DNA of 64,000 nucleotides from Archangium gephyra. GTDB taxonomy: Bacteria; Myxococcota; Myxococcia; Myxococcales; Myxococcaceae. Positions 1 through 8,930 of this stretch are shown here, one piece after another (positions within the stretch are counted from its first letter, which is position 1; the number at the start of each line of letters is the position of its first letter). The translations under genes were made by a program, and so were the position numbers. The stretch covers positions 2,178,501-2,242,500 of the forward strand of contig NZ_CP011509.1 of assembly GCF_001027285.1 (NCBI RefSeq), read 5' to 3'. The notes beneath the pieces were generated by a model. The model worked only from the letters and a program-made list of their open reading frames with translations, did not search any database and had not been told where the DNA came from.

Positions 1-204
1 GTGCTGATCCTTGCCACCCAGCGCCGTGGGCTCGTCCGTCTCCAGCGTGAAGGAGCGCGCCCGGGTCACCGCCTGCGCTCCATCGCGCCACTCCGTCACC
101 GTCTCGAAGCGGCCCTTGCCCGCCTCCGGATTGGCCGACACGTGCGCCTTCGTCTTCTGGAACGTGTCGAGGTCGAGCGTGCAGCAGCTGCCGGTGTTTT
201 CCAT
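1..204 (-). CDS. OsmC-like protein, N-terminal fragment
   Basis: Leftward reading frame that starts at an ATG (202-204) and runs off the left edge, so only about 68 N-terminal residues are visible. After a short Cys-containing leader (SCC) comes a stretch with the OsmC/Ohr look: a strand around FETVTEWRDG, then FTLETDEPTALGGKDQH, which resembles the 'deP..lGG.d..P' entry into the OsmC fold. Known OsmC/Ohr proteins are thiol peroxidases acting on organic hydroperoxides through two cysteines further downstream, which cannot be checked here. Peroxidase activity is therefore unproven; family membership is moderately supported. Confidence 0.6.
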   Translation of the reverse strand, partial: MENTGSCCTLDLDTFQKTKAHVSANPEAGKGRFETVTEWRDGAQAVTRARSFTLETDEPTALGGKDQH

Positions 205-317
205 GGCTGTCTCCAGGTGTTCGAGGGGCAGCGAAGCTAGGTCGGTGCCATTCGGGGCCGCAAGACACCCTCCGTGACGGCGCTCCGTGCGCCGTGACAC
301 GCGCCACCCACCCGGCG

Positions 318-713
318 TCACAGCACGCGGCGGCCCGCACCCACGGTGCCCCACGCCCAGTAGAGAAGGGGGCCCAGCAGCGCCGCCCAGGGCACGTAGG
401 GCACTCCCGCGAGCACGCCATCCAGGCACAGGCGGATGCGGCACTCGGGCCTGTCCAGGGTGGAGCAGGCGCCGAGCAGCAGCGGCACGTGGCTCGCCAG
501 GTAGCCCATGGCCAGCCCTCGCAGCACGTCCCCGCGCACCCACCGGCGCGTCAGCACCCGCCACAGCGTGGGCAGCGCCACCAGCGTGGCCAGCGCGCTC
601 AGCACCAGCTTCTGCTCCCGCACCCGGGTGGCCACCAGCAGCACGCACAACGTCGCCAGCAGCGGCGGCCAGAGCGGGGTGTGCGGGTCCTGTTCGTCCT
701 CGGGTGCCGACAT
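318..713 (-). CDS. small hydrophobic membrane protein, unknown function
   Basis: 131-residue protein, start taken at the ATG at 711-713 because the sequence from MSAPEDEQD onward looks native while the frame upstream is Arg-rich and unlikely. A short acidic N-terminus is followed by about four hydrophobic segments (residues ~15-35, 37-52, 65-85, 100-120) separated by Arg-rich turns, with three Cys near residues 80-95. This suggests a polytopic inner-membrane protein. No family recognised. The 228 bp between it and the next gene (714-941) are non-coding and divergent; no clear promoter was identified there. Confidence 0.55.
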   Translation of the reverse strand: MSAPEDEQDPHTPLWPPLLATLCVLLVATRVREQKLVLSALATLVALPTLWRVLTRRWVRGDVLRGLAMGYLASHVPLLLGACSTLDRPECRIRLCLDGVLAGVPYVPWAALLGPLLYWAWGTVGAGRRVL

Positions 714-941
714 GGATGCAGGCTCTCTCACGACAGTAACAGGGCGACACTCCTCCGCTTCCCTCTGTCGTCTCGTGGACCCTCGCGCTCCCCGTGCGTT
801 GTGCGCTGCGTCAGTAATAAATACTCTCATCCGAACCAGCAGGTGGGATTAGGCGCGGCTGTTGGGCCGCCCCCGTGCAGACCAGGCGAGTGTCTCTCAG
901 GTAACATTCGCCTCCGTGGTGGGGGGGAAGGAGACGCGTTG

Positions 942-1538
942 ATGATGGCGGAAGTGCCGCAACCGGAACCCAGGAAGGTAGCGGCCATCATGTTCACGGA
1001 CATGGTGGAGCTCAGCGCCGAAGCCCGGCGGGACGAGGCGCTCAACCACGAGCTGCGCCAGGAGCATGGCCGATTGGTGCGCGGTCTGCTCTCCGGCCAC
1101 GGAGGCCGGGAGATCAAGCAGCTGGAGGATGGCTTCCTCGTCGAGTTCGACGAGGCCCTGCCCGCGGTGGCCTGCGCGCTGGAGTTGCAGTCGGCGCTGT
1201 GCGCGCGCAACGAATGTGTCCCGCAGACGCGCCGGGTGGAGCTGCGCATCGGCATCCACCTGGGCTCGGTGGTGCACCGGGACGGCGACATCTTCGGCGA
1301 GGGGGTCAACGTGGCCGCCCGGCTCGAGTCGCTCGCCCGGCCCGGCTCCCTCTATGTCAGCGAGCCGGTGGTGCGGCAGGTGCAGAGCCAGGTCCTGGCT
1401 CCCGTGGTGCGCCTGGGCCGGAGTGATTTGAAGAACATCCGCCTGCCGGTGCCCGTCTACCGCATTGATCCGCCCGTGCGCCGGCGCCGCGGCTCGTGGA
1501 TGACGCGCCTGCGCAACCTGCTGCGTACTGGCAGCTGA
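942..1538 (+). CDS. class III adenylate/guanylate cyclase, single domain
   Basis: 198 residues, almost entirely one class III cyclase homology domain. Visible motifs: first metal Asp in FTDMVE (D20), Lys of the purine pocket and second metal Asp in IKQLEDGFLVEF (K59, D63), and the transition-state Asn/Arg pair in GEGVNVAARLE (N123, R127). All the main catalytic residues are present, so it is probably active, as a homodimer making cAMP or cGMP. No membrane or sensor domain is attached; a basic tail of about 20 residues follows the domain. A purine-rich ribosome site (GGGGGAAGGAG) sits about 9 nt upstream. The substrate cannot be fixed from sequence alone. Confidence 0.82.
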   Translation: MMAEVPQPEPRKVAAIMFTDMVELSAEARRDEALNHELRQEHGRLVRGLLSGHGGREIKQLEDGFLVEFDEALPAVACALELQSALCARNECVPQTRRVELRIGIHLGSVVHRDGDIFGEGVNVAARLESLARPGSLYVSEPVVRQVQSQVLAPVVRLGRSDLKNIRLPVPVYRIDPPVRRRRGSWMTRLRNLLRTGS

Positions 1539-1577
1539 GCCCTCGGGCGGGGCCGGGGCGCTATAAGGTGCGCCCCC

Positions 1578-2231
1578 ATGAAAGAGCTCACCCTCGTCGT
1601 CGCCTCGAAGAACTACTCCTCCTGGTCGCTGCGGCCCTACCTCGCGCTCGCCCACACCGGGCAGCCCTTCCGCGAGGTGGTGGTGGCGCTGGGCCAGGCG
1701 GACACCGCCGCGAACATCGCGAAGTACTCGCCCAGTGGCCGGGTGCCGGCGCTGCTGCACGGGGACCTCGTCCTCTGGGACTCGCTGGCCATCTGCGAGT
1801 ACCTCGCCGAGCAGTTCCCCCAGGCGAAGCTGTGGCCCCAGGACAGCGCCGCCCGCGCCCTGGCCCGCTCCGTCACCGCGGAGATGCACTCGGGCTTCGC
1901 CGCCCTGCGCAACCACATGCCCATGAACCTCCACGCCCGCCAGCCCGGCGAGGGCCGCGCCCCGGGTGTCGCCGAGGACATCTCCCGCATCACCTCGCTG
2001 TGGAAGGAGTGCCGCACGCGCTTCGGCCAGGGCGGGCCGTTCCTCTTCGGCGCCTTCTCCATCGCGGATGCCTTCTACGCGCCCGTCGTCACGCGCTTCG
2101 TCACCTATGGCGTGGAGCTGGACGCGGTGGGCGCGGCCTACCGGGACGCGGTGCTCGCCCTGCCGGCGATGAAGGCCTGGACCGAGGCCGCCCGCCACGA
2201 GCCGCCCGTGGCGCGCTACGAGAAGAAGTAG
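1578..2231 (+). CDS. glutathione S-transferase family protein
   Basis: 217 residues with the two-domain GST layout. The N-terminal thioredoxin-like half opens with SKNYSSWSLRPYLAL, carrying the Ser-rich active-site loop, and includes SGRVPALLHGD with the cis-Pro and DSLAICEYLAE with the glutathione-binding Asp-Ser. The C-terminal half (residues ~90-215) is all-helical, with FGAFSIADAFYAP matching the conserved GxxxSxAD capping motif. It lies 39 bp after the cyclase gene on the same strand, possibly cotranscribed. The likely role is glutathione conjugation or peroxide/xenobiotic detoxification; the substrate is unknown. Confidence 0.85.
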   Translation: MKELTLVVASKNYSSWSLRPYLALAHTGQPFREVVVALGQADTAANIAKYSPSGRVPALLHGDLVLWDSLAICEYLAEQFPQAKLWPQDSAARALARSVTAEMHSGFAALRNHMPMNLHARQPGEGRAPGVAEDISRITSLWKECRTRFGQGGPFLFGAFSIADAFYAPVVTRFVTYGVELDAVGAAYRDAVLALPAMKAWTEAARHEPPVARYEKK

Positions 2232-2239
2232 AAGCGCCG

Positions 2240-2842
2240 CTACAGCCCGAGCGCCTTGAGCTGTGCGTCGAAGGCCTGGGCGGTGGTGAAGAGGTGGCCG
2301 CGGATGCCCAGCGCGTTCGCGGCCTGGACGAACTCGGGGATGTCATCGAAGAAGGCGGCCTCGTGCGGCTCGCAGCCCGCGTGCTCGAGGGCTTCCTGGT
2401 AGATGGCGGGCTCGGGCTTCACGAAGCCCACCTCGCAGCTGAGCACCAGGTGATCGAAGCGCTCCAGCACCGGTAGCCTCGGCCGCAGCCACTCCATGTG
2501 CAGCACGTTGGTGTTGGACAGCAGCACCAGCTTCACCCGCCCCACCAGCCCCTCCACCCGCGGCAGCACCGCCTCGTGCACGGTGAAGTGGCTGCTCCAC
2601 AGGGCGTTGAACTCCTCGGCCGGCAGGTCCACCCCCAGCGCGCCGCACACGTCGCGGCGGATGCCCTCGCCGCCCACGAGGCCCCGGTTGGCCGCCGTCC
2701 AGCCCGCGCCCGCCAGCCGGCGCTCGGCCTCCGGGGGTGGCAGGCCCGCCCTCGTCCCCAACCTGCGGAACAGCAGGGCATTGTCGTGGAAGACGAGGAC
2801 GTTGCCGAGGTCCAGGATGATGGCGCGGGGCGGAGGGCTCAT
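2240..2842 (-). CDS. HAD-family phosphatase (YihX-like)
   Basis: 200-residue haloacid-dehalogenase-type hydrolase. Motif I is IILDLGNVL with the nucleophile D11; the usual second Asp of DxD is replaced by Gly as in YihX-type sugar-phosphate phosphatases (DLGNV). Motif II is VLLSNTN, motif III Lys is in GFVKPEP, motif IV is FFDDIPE. A four-helix cap lies between motifs I and II (residues ~18-85). Likely a cytoplasmic phosphatase of a small phosphorylated metabolite. It ends only 8 bp from the convergent GST gene and starts 10 bp after the chemoreceptor gene, with which it may be cotranscribed. Confidence 0.8.
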   Translation of the reverse strand: MSPPPRAIILDLGNVLVFHDNALLFRRLGTRAGLPPPEAERRLAGAGWTAANRGLVGGEGIRRDVCGALGVDLPAEEFNALWSSHFTVHEAVLPRVEGLVGRVKLVLLSNTNVLHMEWLRPRLPVLERFDHLVLSCEVGFVKPEPAIYQEALEHAGCEPHEAAFFDDIPEFVQAANALGIRGHLFTTAQAFDAQLKALGL

Positions 2843-2852
2843 GGACCGGGTT

Positions 2853-4748
2853 TTATACCCGGTAGCTGCGCGCCACGTGCTGCATCTGCTCGGCCACCTC
2901 GCGCAATGCCTGCGTCACGCGCTGGGTGGCCTGCAGCCCCACCATGGTCTCGTGCATCAGGCTGGAGAGGTCCGTCAGGGCGCCGAAGATTTCATTGATG
3001 CCCGCGTTCTGCTGGCTCACCGCGCCGGAGATCTGCCGCACCGCGTTCATGTTGTCCTGCACGATCTCGGTGAGGGCGTGGATGCTCTCGCCGCTGGTAC
3101 GCGCCTGGACCATGCCCGCCTCCATGCGCAGCTGGCCCTGCTCGCTCAGCTCCACCGTCTTGAGGATGGCCTGGGTGATGTCCTCGAGCAGCCCGCCCAC
3201 CTGGCCGGTGGACTGGATGGACTGGTTGGCCAGGGTGCGGATCTCCTTGGCCACGATGCCAAAGCCCTTGCCGTGCTCCCCGGAGCGCACCGCCTCGATG
3301 GCCGCGTTGAGCGCCAGCATGTTGGAGCGGTCCGCCAGCCCCTTCACCGTCTGGGTGATGCCGCCGATGCGCTGGGCGCGCTCGTTGAGCCCGCCGATCT
3401 GCTCGGACATCTCGTTCACCTGATCTCGCAGCGCCTGGAAGCCGCTCATGCTCTCGGCCAGCGAGCGGGCGCCGCTCTGGCCCAGCTCATCGGCGCGCGT
3501 GGCCACCATCAGCACCGCGGCGGCCCGCTCGGCCGCCACATCCGACGTCTGTTTGATCTCCTGCGCCGTCACCTGCGTCTGTTGCAGCGCCGCCGCCTGG
3601 CGGGTGAGGTTGCTCTCCTCCTGCTCGGCGGCGCGCGTCAGCTCGGCCACGGTGTCGGTGAGCACCTGCGTGCCGCGCTGCAGGCTCTCGGTCGTCTCGC
3701 GCAGGTGGTCCACCAGCTGCACGAAGGAGCGGGCCAGCTCGCCCACCTCGTCGTCGGAGCGCACGTCGGGCTTCTGGGTGAGGTCTCCCTCCTGCACGAT
3801 GCGGCGCACCACCTGGCTCAGCCGGGTGATGGGCGCGGTGATGCCGCGCGACAGCAGCAGGGCGGCGAGGGCGGCGAGGGCCACCACCGCCATCACCGCC
3901 ACCGCGGTGCCCGCGCGCAGCTTGTGCATGGTGGCGTAGACCTCCTCCGGGTCCGAGAGGGCCACGAAGCGCCAGCCATCGCCCACGTCCGGAATCTCCG
4001 GCCCGTTGATGGCCTGCTCGGCCACGGCGTTGGGGATGTTCCAGGCGTCCTTGCCCCGCGAGTCGAAGAGCACCGTGCCCGAGGCGGTGCGCACCTCCAG
4101 GGCGAAGCTCTCGTTCTTGCGCGAGCGGGCGCGGGCCAGCGCCGCCTTCACCACCTCGCCCACCTGGCCCCAGTCATACGCCGCCAGCAGCACGCCCAGC
4201 CGCCGTCCGCCCCGCGCCTCCATCACCGGCGCCGCCAGGTGCAGCACCTGCATGCCGAAGACGGGGTCCTCCTGGGTGAGCGTCGTGCTGGTGAAGCGCC
4301 CCTGCTGGGCGGCCTTGAACCAGGCCGCGTCGCGCACCGCCGCCTCCTGGCCCGCGAAGGAGTCGCGCAGCGCCGGGGTGCTGGCGGACACGGCCCGGCC
4401 GTCGTCGGTGAAGAGCACCAGCCCGGTGAAGGTGGTGTAGCGCAGCTGCAGCCGCGACAGCACCCCGTCGCTCAGCGCGTAGGTGTCGCGCTGAAGCGAC
4501 TCGCGCAGCAGCGCGTCGTCGGCCCAGCTGCGCACGCTCGTCTCGCGCTCCGCCAGCGAGGCCTCCACCAGATCCTTCAGGCCCTCCGCCTCGATGCGCA
4601 GCATCTCGTGCACCTGCGCCTGCATCATCTCCTGGGTGGTACTGACTCCCGCCCACGTGGAGAGCAGCAGCGGCGCGACGGCCAGCAGGGTGACGTACAG
4701 CGTCAGGCGGCCGCGCAGCTTCAGGGTGCCGATCAGGGGAAGTCTCAT
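2853..4748 (-). CDS. methyl-accepting chemotaxis protein
   Basis: 631 residues with standard chemoreceptor order: TM1 (about residues 17-35), a large periplasmic dCache-like sensor (~36-285), TM2 (~290-312), a HAMP linker with the DEVGELA signature, and a C-terminal signalling coiled coil. The kinase-control tip reads [22 protein letters not shown], close to the canonical hairpin. It should sense a periplasmic ligand and control a CheA kinase at the inner membrane. No cheA, cheW or cheR lies nearby, so it is an orphan receptor. No C-terminal pentapeptide for CheR tethering is visible. The ligand is unknown. Confidence 0.92.
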   Translation of the reverse strand: MRLPLIGTLKLRGRLTLYVTLLAVAPLLLSTWAGVSTTQEMMQAQVHEMLRIEAEGLKDLVEASLAERETSVRSWADDALLRESLQRDTYALSDGVLSRLQLRYTTFTGLVLFTDDGRAVSASTPALRDSFAGQEAAVRDAAWFKAAQQGRFTSTTLTQEDPVFGMQVLHLAAPVMEARGGRRLGVLLAAYDWGQVGEVVKAALARARSRKNESFALEVRTASGTVLFDSRGKDAWNIPNAVAEQAINGPEIPDVGDGWRFVALSDPEEVYATMHKLRAGTAVAVMAVVALAALAALLLSRGITAPITRLSQVVRRIVQEGDLTQKPDVRSDDEVGELARSFVQLVDHLRETTESLQRGTQVLTDTVAELTRAAEQEESNLTRQAAALQQTQVTAQEIKQTSDVAAERAAAVLMVATRADELGQSGARSLAESMSGFQALRDQVNEMSEQIGGLNERAQRIGGITQTVKGLADRSNMLALNAAIEAVRSGEHGKGFGIVAKEIRTLANQSIQSTGQVGGLLEDITQAILKTVELSEQGQLRMEAGMVQARTSGESIHALTEIVQDNMNAVRQISGAVSQQNAGINEIFGALTDLSSLMHETMVGLQATQRVTQALREVAEQMQHVARSYRV

Positions 4749-4946
4749 GAATCTCGTTACGTCCGCGGGATGGCGCCGAGAGGGACCCCAATGTCCTCAC
4801 AGCCGACGCCCCCTCCCTCCTGTACCACGGAGCGCGCCCGAGCGGAGCGGGCACGTTCCAGGGGGTGGGTCCAGGTGGGAGGCCCCGGACGGACGAGGCC
4901 CGGAGCGGGAAGACGCTCCGGGCCGCCTGCCTGGCCGTCTGCCTAC

Positions 4947-5381
4947 CTAGGAGAGCGGGATGCGCTCGGGCAGCTCGCGGTCCGGCACGTTCATGTAGTC
5001 CGCCCGGAAGTCGAGCATCAGCTTCTGGTGCACGCGGGTGCTGATGAGCTTGCGCAGCATGCCGAGCAGCCCGGGCGGGGCGGCGATGACGAGCCGGTCA
5101 TAGGCGTGGTCATTCAAGCCCCGCTCCAGCCGGGCGGCGAGCTCCCGGGCGAAGCGGTCGATCTCCAGCTGCTGGCGAGCATCGGGCTGGTTCTCGGGTT
5201 GGGGTTTGTGCAGGGAGCCGGCATTGGGGTTGTCCGGCTGGTTGAGCAGCTGCCGGGACATGGACCGGCTCTCCTCGTGGTGGAACTCCTCCCTCAGGTC
5301 CCAGACCTCCGCGCGCTCGTCCGTCGCGAAGAGCTTGGCCCGGCTCCCATTGGCCACCAATATCCACAGCGCGTCCGCCAT
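4947..5381 (-). CDS. host attachment protein family (Host_attach) protein
   Basis: 144 residues. The opening MADALWILVANGSRAKLF is the hallmark of the Host_attach family, first linked to plant attachment in Agrobacterium; the fold is related to archaeal release-factor-like domains. The middle (EEFHHEESRSMSRQLL) fits the family's Glu/Ser/Arg region, and FARELAARLERG followed by YDRLVIAAPPGLLGMLR matches the helical C-terminal half. In free-living bacteria the role is unclear, so the family name should not be taken literally here. Separated by about 200 bp from genes on both sides. Confidence 0.72.
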   Translation of the reverse strand: MADALWILVANGSRAKLFATDERAEVWDLREEFHHEESRSMSRQLLNQPDNPNAGSLHKPQPENQPDARQQLEIDRFARELAARLERGLNDHAYDRLVIAAPPGLLGMLRKLISTRVHQKLMLDFRADYMNVPDRELPERIPLS

Positions 5382-5578
5382 CGTTCATCCTCCTGACTCT
5401 TGAGGTGCGGACCCCCAACGTCCCCGGCAAGCTTCCTTCCCCCGGGGGTCCCGTGCCGGGGCGTCGGGCGGGCGGGCGCCGGGGCACCTTCCCTGGAGCC
5501 GGGGGCCTGGCATATGCCCGGGGTCCAACCGGGGATGCACCCCGGGCGAGGAAACTTTTCGGCGGGAGGCCGAGGACG

Positions 5579-6742
5579 ATGCGCGAGATGGGTGAAGCGG
5601 CGGCCAGCTGGCTGGTGGGCAGGCTGGGGGAGATGGAAGAAGCGCTCGCCGCGCTGGTGGAGGTGAACTCCTGGACGGAGAACGCGGAGGGCGGCCGCAA
5701 GGTGGGCGCCCTGCTGCGCGAGCAGTTCACCCTGCCGGGGCTGGTGGCGGAGGTGTTCCCCAGCACGCGGTACGCGGACCACCTGGTGTTCCGCTCGGAG
5801 GGCAGGGCGGGGCTCGAGCCGGTGGCGCTGGTGGGCCACCTGGACACGGTGTTCCCCCCGGGCAAGTTCGAAGGCTACCGCAAGGACGGGACGCTGCGGC
5901 GCGGGCCGGGCGTGCTGGACATGAAGGGCGGGCTCGTCGTCATCGCCTGGGCACTCAAGGCGCTCGCGGCGTCGGGGGGCTTGGAGAAGCTGCCCCCGCT
6001 GCGGCTGGTGGTGGTGTCGGACGAGGAGGTGGGCTCGCCCGAGGGCGGGGAGGTCATCCGCAAGGCCATCGCCGGGGCGGGGGCGTGCCTCGTCTTCGAG
6101 TCGGGCCGGGCCGCGGACGCCATCATCACCCGGCGCAAGGGCACGGGCATGGCCACGGCGGTGGCGCACGGCAAGGCCGCCCACGCGGGCAACGCGCACC
6201 AGGAGGGGGCCAATGCGCTGTGGGCGCTCGCCCGCTTCGTGGACCGGGTGCAGCAGTTCACCGACTACCCGCGTGGCCTCACCGTCAACGTGGGCAAGGT
6301 GACGGGCGGCCAGGGGAAGAACACGGTGCCGGACCACGCGGTGGCGGAGGTGGACCTGCGCTTCTGCACGCGCGCGGACGGAGAGGCGCTGGTGCGGCGC
6401 TTCCATCAGGCGGCCGAGGAGGCCGCGGCCAGTGTTCCCGGCACGCGCATCGAGGTGAAGGGCGGGGTGGCCCGTGAGCCGCTGGAGCGCACCGAGGCCT
6501 CCGCGGCGCTGATGGCGGCGTATGGCGTGTGCGCTCACGCCTCCGGACTGGGCCATGGCGAGGCGCCGCTGGTGGGCGGCGGCTCGGACGCGAGCACCTC
6601 GTCCTCCATGGGAATTCCGTCCATCGACGGGCTGGGCCCCCGGGGCAAGGGCTTCCACACGGTGGACGAGTTCATCGAGGTGGACACCCTGATTCCCAAG
6701 GCCCAGGCGCTGGTGCGCTACCTCGCGTCGCGCGCGGGGTAG
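5579..6742 (+). CDS. M20-family metallopeptidase (carboxypeptidase G2-like)
   Basis: 387 residues. Dizinc M20 motifs are all visible: LVGHLDTVF (His ligand plus Asp), GPGVLDMKGG (bridging Asp), VVSDEEVGS (general-base Glu-Glu), CLVFESGR (acidic ligand) and a late His in FHTVDEFIEVDTL. A dimerisation lid domain lies between residues ~180 and 295. The closest functional group by eye is glutamate carboxypeptidase/CPG2, removing C-terminal residues from small amides or peptides. Start chosen at 5579 because GGGAGG precedes it by about 9 nt; the frame is open further upstream but that part is Pro/Gly-rich and not family-like. No signal peptide, so probably cytoplasmic. Confidence 0.85.
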   Translation: MREMGEAAASWLVGRLGEMEEALAALVEVNSWTENAEGGRKVGALLREQFTLPGLVAEVFPSTRYADHLVFRSEGRAGLEPVALVGHLDTVFPPGKFEGYRKDGTLRRGPGVLDMKGGLVVIAWALKALAASGGLEKLPPLRLVVVSDEEVGSPEGGEVIRKAIAGAGACLVFESGRAADAIITRRKGTGMATAVAHGKAAHAGNAHQEGANALWALARFVDRVQQFTDYPRGLTVNVGKVTGGQGKNTVPDHAVAEVDLRFCTRADGEALVRRFHQAAEEAAASVPGTRIEVKGGVAREPLERTEASAALMAAYGVCAHASGLGHGEAPLVGGGSDASTSSSMGIPSIDGLGPRGKGFHTVDEFIEVDTLIPKAQALVRYLASRAG

Positions 6743-6744
6743 GC

Positions 6745-6790
6745 CGCTGGCTGGCGGGAGCGGGGCCGGCAACGGCTCCGCTTCCAGCGG
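6745..6790. terminator. bidirectional terminator-like hairpin between convergent genes
   Basis: Between the stop codons of the M20 gene and the immunity-like gene. Inner stem: 6759-6768 pairs with 6773-6782 (10 bp, one G-U) around a GCAA tetraloop; an outer CCGCTGG/CCAGCGG pair frames it. There is no T-tract, as is usual in such GC-rich genomes. Confidence 0.6.
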
Positions 6791-6796
6791 TGGAAT

Positions 6797-7267
6797 TCAG
6801 ACTTCCTCGTCGGGCAGGAGCGTGAGGAGCAGTTCGTCGTCGGGGCTGCGCGGGTGCCAGCCGGGCGGTGGTGGCGTGGCGCGGAGAACAGCCCGGGCCT
6901 GCTTGACACGTTCTTTATGGGTCTCTGGGGTGTAGGCGGTCCACGTGCCGAGCGCCAGGGCAACTTCTCCACGGGTTGCGTCGTCCAAAATGGCCGGCCA
7001 GCCATTCGGAAAATTCTCGGACAATTCGCGTACGAGCACGTCGCGCACAAAGCGGGTGACTTGCTTGCGCTGCTCTGCCTCAGCGAGCAATCCGCTCAAC
7101 ACCTGCACTGCTGCAACGTCGTCCTTTCCAAGCTCTTCGGCTAGCAGGTACAACGGGACGGCGGGGCGCGCCTCCGCGAAGGCGGTGAGCGAATCGTAGC
7201 CGCGCTCGCGGACCCGTTCGTACAGGCGTGCTTTGATGTTGCCTTGCCACGCACGTCCGTCGCTCAT
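6797..7267 (-). CDS. probable immunity protein to the adjacent SitA-like toxin
   Basis: 156-residue soluble protein, mostly predicted helix with no membrane segment or signal peptide. No enzymatic motif recognised. Its ATG overlaps the toxin's TGA by 4 bp (7264-7267), so the two are translationally coupled in the toxin-then-immunity order expected of polymorphic toxin loci. The middle of the gene is visibly less GC-rich than the surrounding genes (for example around 7000-7150), a common feature of exchanged immunity genes. The immunity role is inferred from position and size, not from recognised homology. Confidence 0.55.
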   Translation of the reverse strand: MSDGRAWQGNIKARLYERVRERGYDSLTAFAEARPAVPLYLLAEELGKDDVAAVQVLSGLLAEAEQRKQVTRFVRDVLVRELSENFPNGWPAILDDATRGEVALALGTWTAYTPETHKERVKQARAVLRATPPPPGWHPRSPDDELLLTLLPDEEV

Positions 7268-8763
7268 CTTCCTCTCCAGCGGATGAAGTTCATCGGGATT
7301 TTATAGTCCCTCATCCGCATCGCGACGTTCTTCAGGATCTCGTTGCGTGTCAGCATCCGGCCAGCTTCAGTTTCGGCTTCGAGCAGCGTCTCCATGATCA
7401 TCCGGTTCCACTCACCGGGCCATATGCGCCCCAGCTTCCAGTTCCCACCACCGTGGATGGCCTGGTGGTGCGCCTGCTCCAGCCTGACGCAGAACTGGTC
7501 GATGTCCATCTCGCCGGTGAAGCCGCGCTTCTCGAACCACTTGCGGAACTCTTTCGGCAGGACGTGATGCTGTGGTGGCTCGGCCATGCCGGCTCCTGCC
7601 TTGCCCGTCACACGCATGCCCCTCAACTCGGGCCCCTCGCCCAGTGCCTCGCGCACGCCCCGCGGCAGCTCGCCGTGCGCCATCATCACCTGTCCGGCCT
7701 GGATCCGTACCGCCGCGCTCACGGCGGGCAGGGACAGGACGCCCGCCCGCACCAGCCGCTGCATCATCTCCACCCACTCGGCGGAGACGACCATGCGCGT
7801 GCCCATCATCACGCCATGGGAGCCCACCATGAAACCCATCCCCAGCGTCGCGGGAGCCGCCGCGCGCAGCGCGGGCAGCGTGAACTTCAGCGCCGACACC
7901 AGGGTGAGCGCCTCCATGGACTCCTTGAGCACCAGCACCTTCTGGAGGTTCTCGGCCCCCCTTCGCACGGCCTCTCGCAGTGCCTCGAACTCGCCGGTGA
8001 GGTGGCCCACCAGGGCGGGCATGTCGTCCGCCGTTGTCTCCACCTGTGCTGGCTCCAGCGAGGAGAGCGCCGTCATGGCGGGCTCGAGCAGCTTCTGGAA
8101 GCGGTCCATGTCCATGTACAGCCGCTCCACGCTGTAGAGGCGCCGGGAGAGCGTGGCGTCGGTGAGGTGGAGGAAGTCGAACCAGACGGCCAGCAGGAGA
8201 GAGCCCAGCATGGCGGCCTCCAGCCGGGGGCCGGCCAGGCGCAGCAGGGCCAGCTGCATGTCCGGGTCGTCCACCAGAGAGGCGGCGGTGGCCAGCCGGG
8301 TGGCGGCGGCCAGCTCGGCTTCTATCCACCGCAGCTGACGTTCCCCATATTCGACGTAGCGGACGAAGATGCCGTTGCCCATGCCAGCGATGCCCAGGTG
8401 GCTGGCCCTGAGTCTGGGCAGCTCACGGGAGACGCGGCGGGTGGAGGCGGACACCTCGTCCACAGCGCCCAGGAGCGCCAGGTGGGCCGCCAGGGCGTTC
8501 CCCCATGCCGGGGTGTCCGCGCCGCCCGAGCCTACCGCCGTCACCGCCTGCCGTGCTTGCTGGCGGCGGTGCGGCCCCTCGGGCTCGGGCGAGGACGGCT
8601 CACCCGGGCCTTGCGCCCAGGCGGGGGTGACGCCCTCGCCGTGCGTGTAGCGCAGGTGCGTTCCCCGGCCGGGCGGTGTCGTCAGCGGTGTGCAAGCGTT
8701 GGACAGCAGGGCCAGGGCGAGCAGCAGCCCCGTGCACCTCACCGCGCACGAGTCAGCGCCCAT
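7264..8763 (-). CDS. SitA-like polymorphic toxin lipoprotein with DUF2380/TIGR02269-type C-terminus
   Basis: 499 residues. An N-terminal hydrophobic segment ends in LLSNAC, giving a lipidation Cys at C24 with a somewhat weak lipobox. A long helical, Ala/Leu-rich body follows (~70-385). The last ~100 residues form a compact domain opening with HHVLPKEF (H399, H400), then HHQAIHGGGNW (H432, H433, H437) and WPGEWNRM, an arrangement typical of His-metal nucleases and of a myxobacterial lipoprotein family whose members include SitA toxins. SitA proteins are known to pass between kin cells by outer-membrane exchange and to kill cells lacking the cognate SitI. Start taken at 8763, where GGGGGTGG precedes the ATG. 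Nuclease activity is inferred. Confidence 0.65.
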   Translation of the reverse strand: MGADSCAVRCTGLLLALALLSNACTPLTTPPGRGTHLRYTHGEGVTPAWAQGPGEPSSPEPEGPHRRQQARQAVTAVGSGGADTPAWGNALAAHLALLGAVDEVSASTRRVSRELPRLRASHLGIAGMGNGIFVRYVEYGERQLRWIEAELAAATRLATAASLVDDPDMQLALLRLAGPRLEAAMLGSLLLAVWFDFLHLTDATLSRRLYSVERLYMDMDRFQKLLEPAMTALSSLEPAQVETTADDMPALVGHLTGEFEALREAVRRGAENLQKVLVLKESMEALTLVSALKFTLPALRAAAPATLGMGFMVGSHGVMMGTRMVVSAEWVEMMQRLVRAGVLSLPAVSAAVRIQAGQVMMAHGELPRGVREALGEGPELRGMRVTGKAGAGMAEPPQHHVLPKEFRKWFEKRGFTGEMDIDQFCVRLEQAHHQAIHGGGNWKLGRIWPGEWNRMIMETLLEAETEAGRMLTRNEILKNVAMRMRDYKIPMNFIRWRGR

Positions 8764-8930
8764 GGTCCACCCCCAGGCCCACGCGAGTGAAGGCCCCGAG
8801 CGCGGTACGCCCGGTGCGAGGTCTTGCCTCCTTCCTGCCGGGGGAGCCGAGCTTGCCGTGGAAGCGAGGCCGCGGCTGGCGGCGCAGCTCGAGGCTGGAT
8901 GGATGCCCACGTCCGTCCGGGAGCACGGGG

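Noticed and set aside
1..240. Plus-strand frame at the left edge
   Set aside because: Arg-rich translation; the minus strand reads an OsmC-like N-terminus.
2496..5396. A 966-codon plus-strand open frame over the HAD and chemoreceptor genes
   Set aside because: It is antisense to a textbook methyl-accepting protein and its translation is low-complexity.
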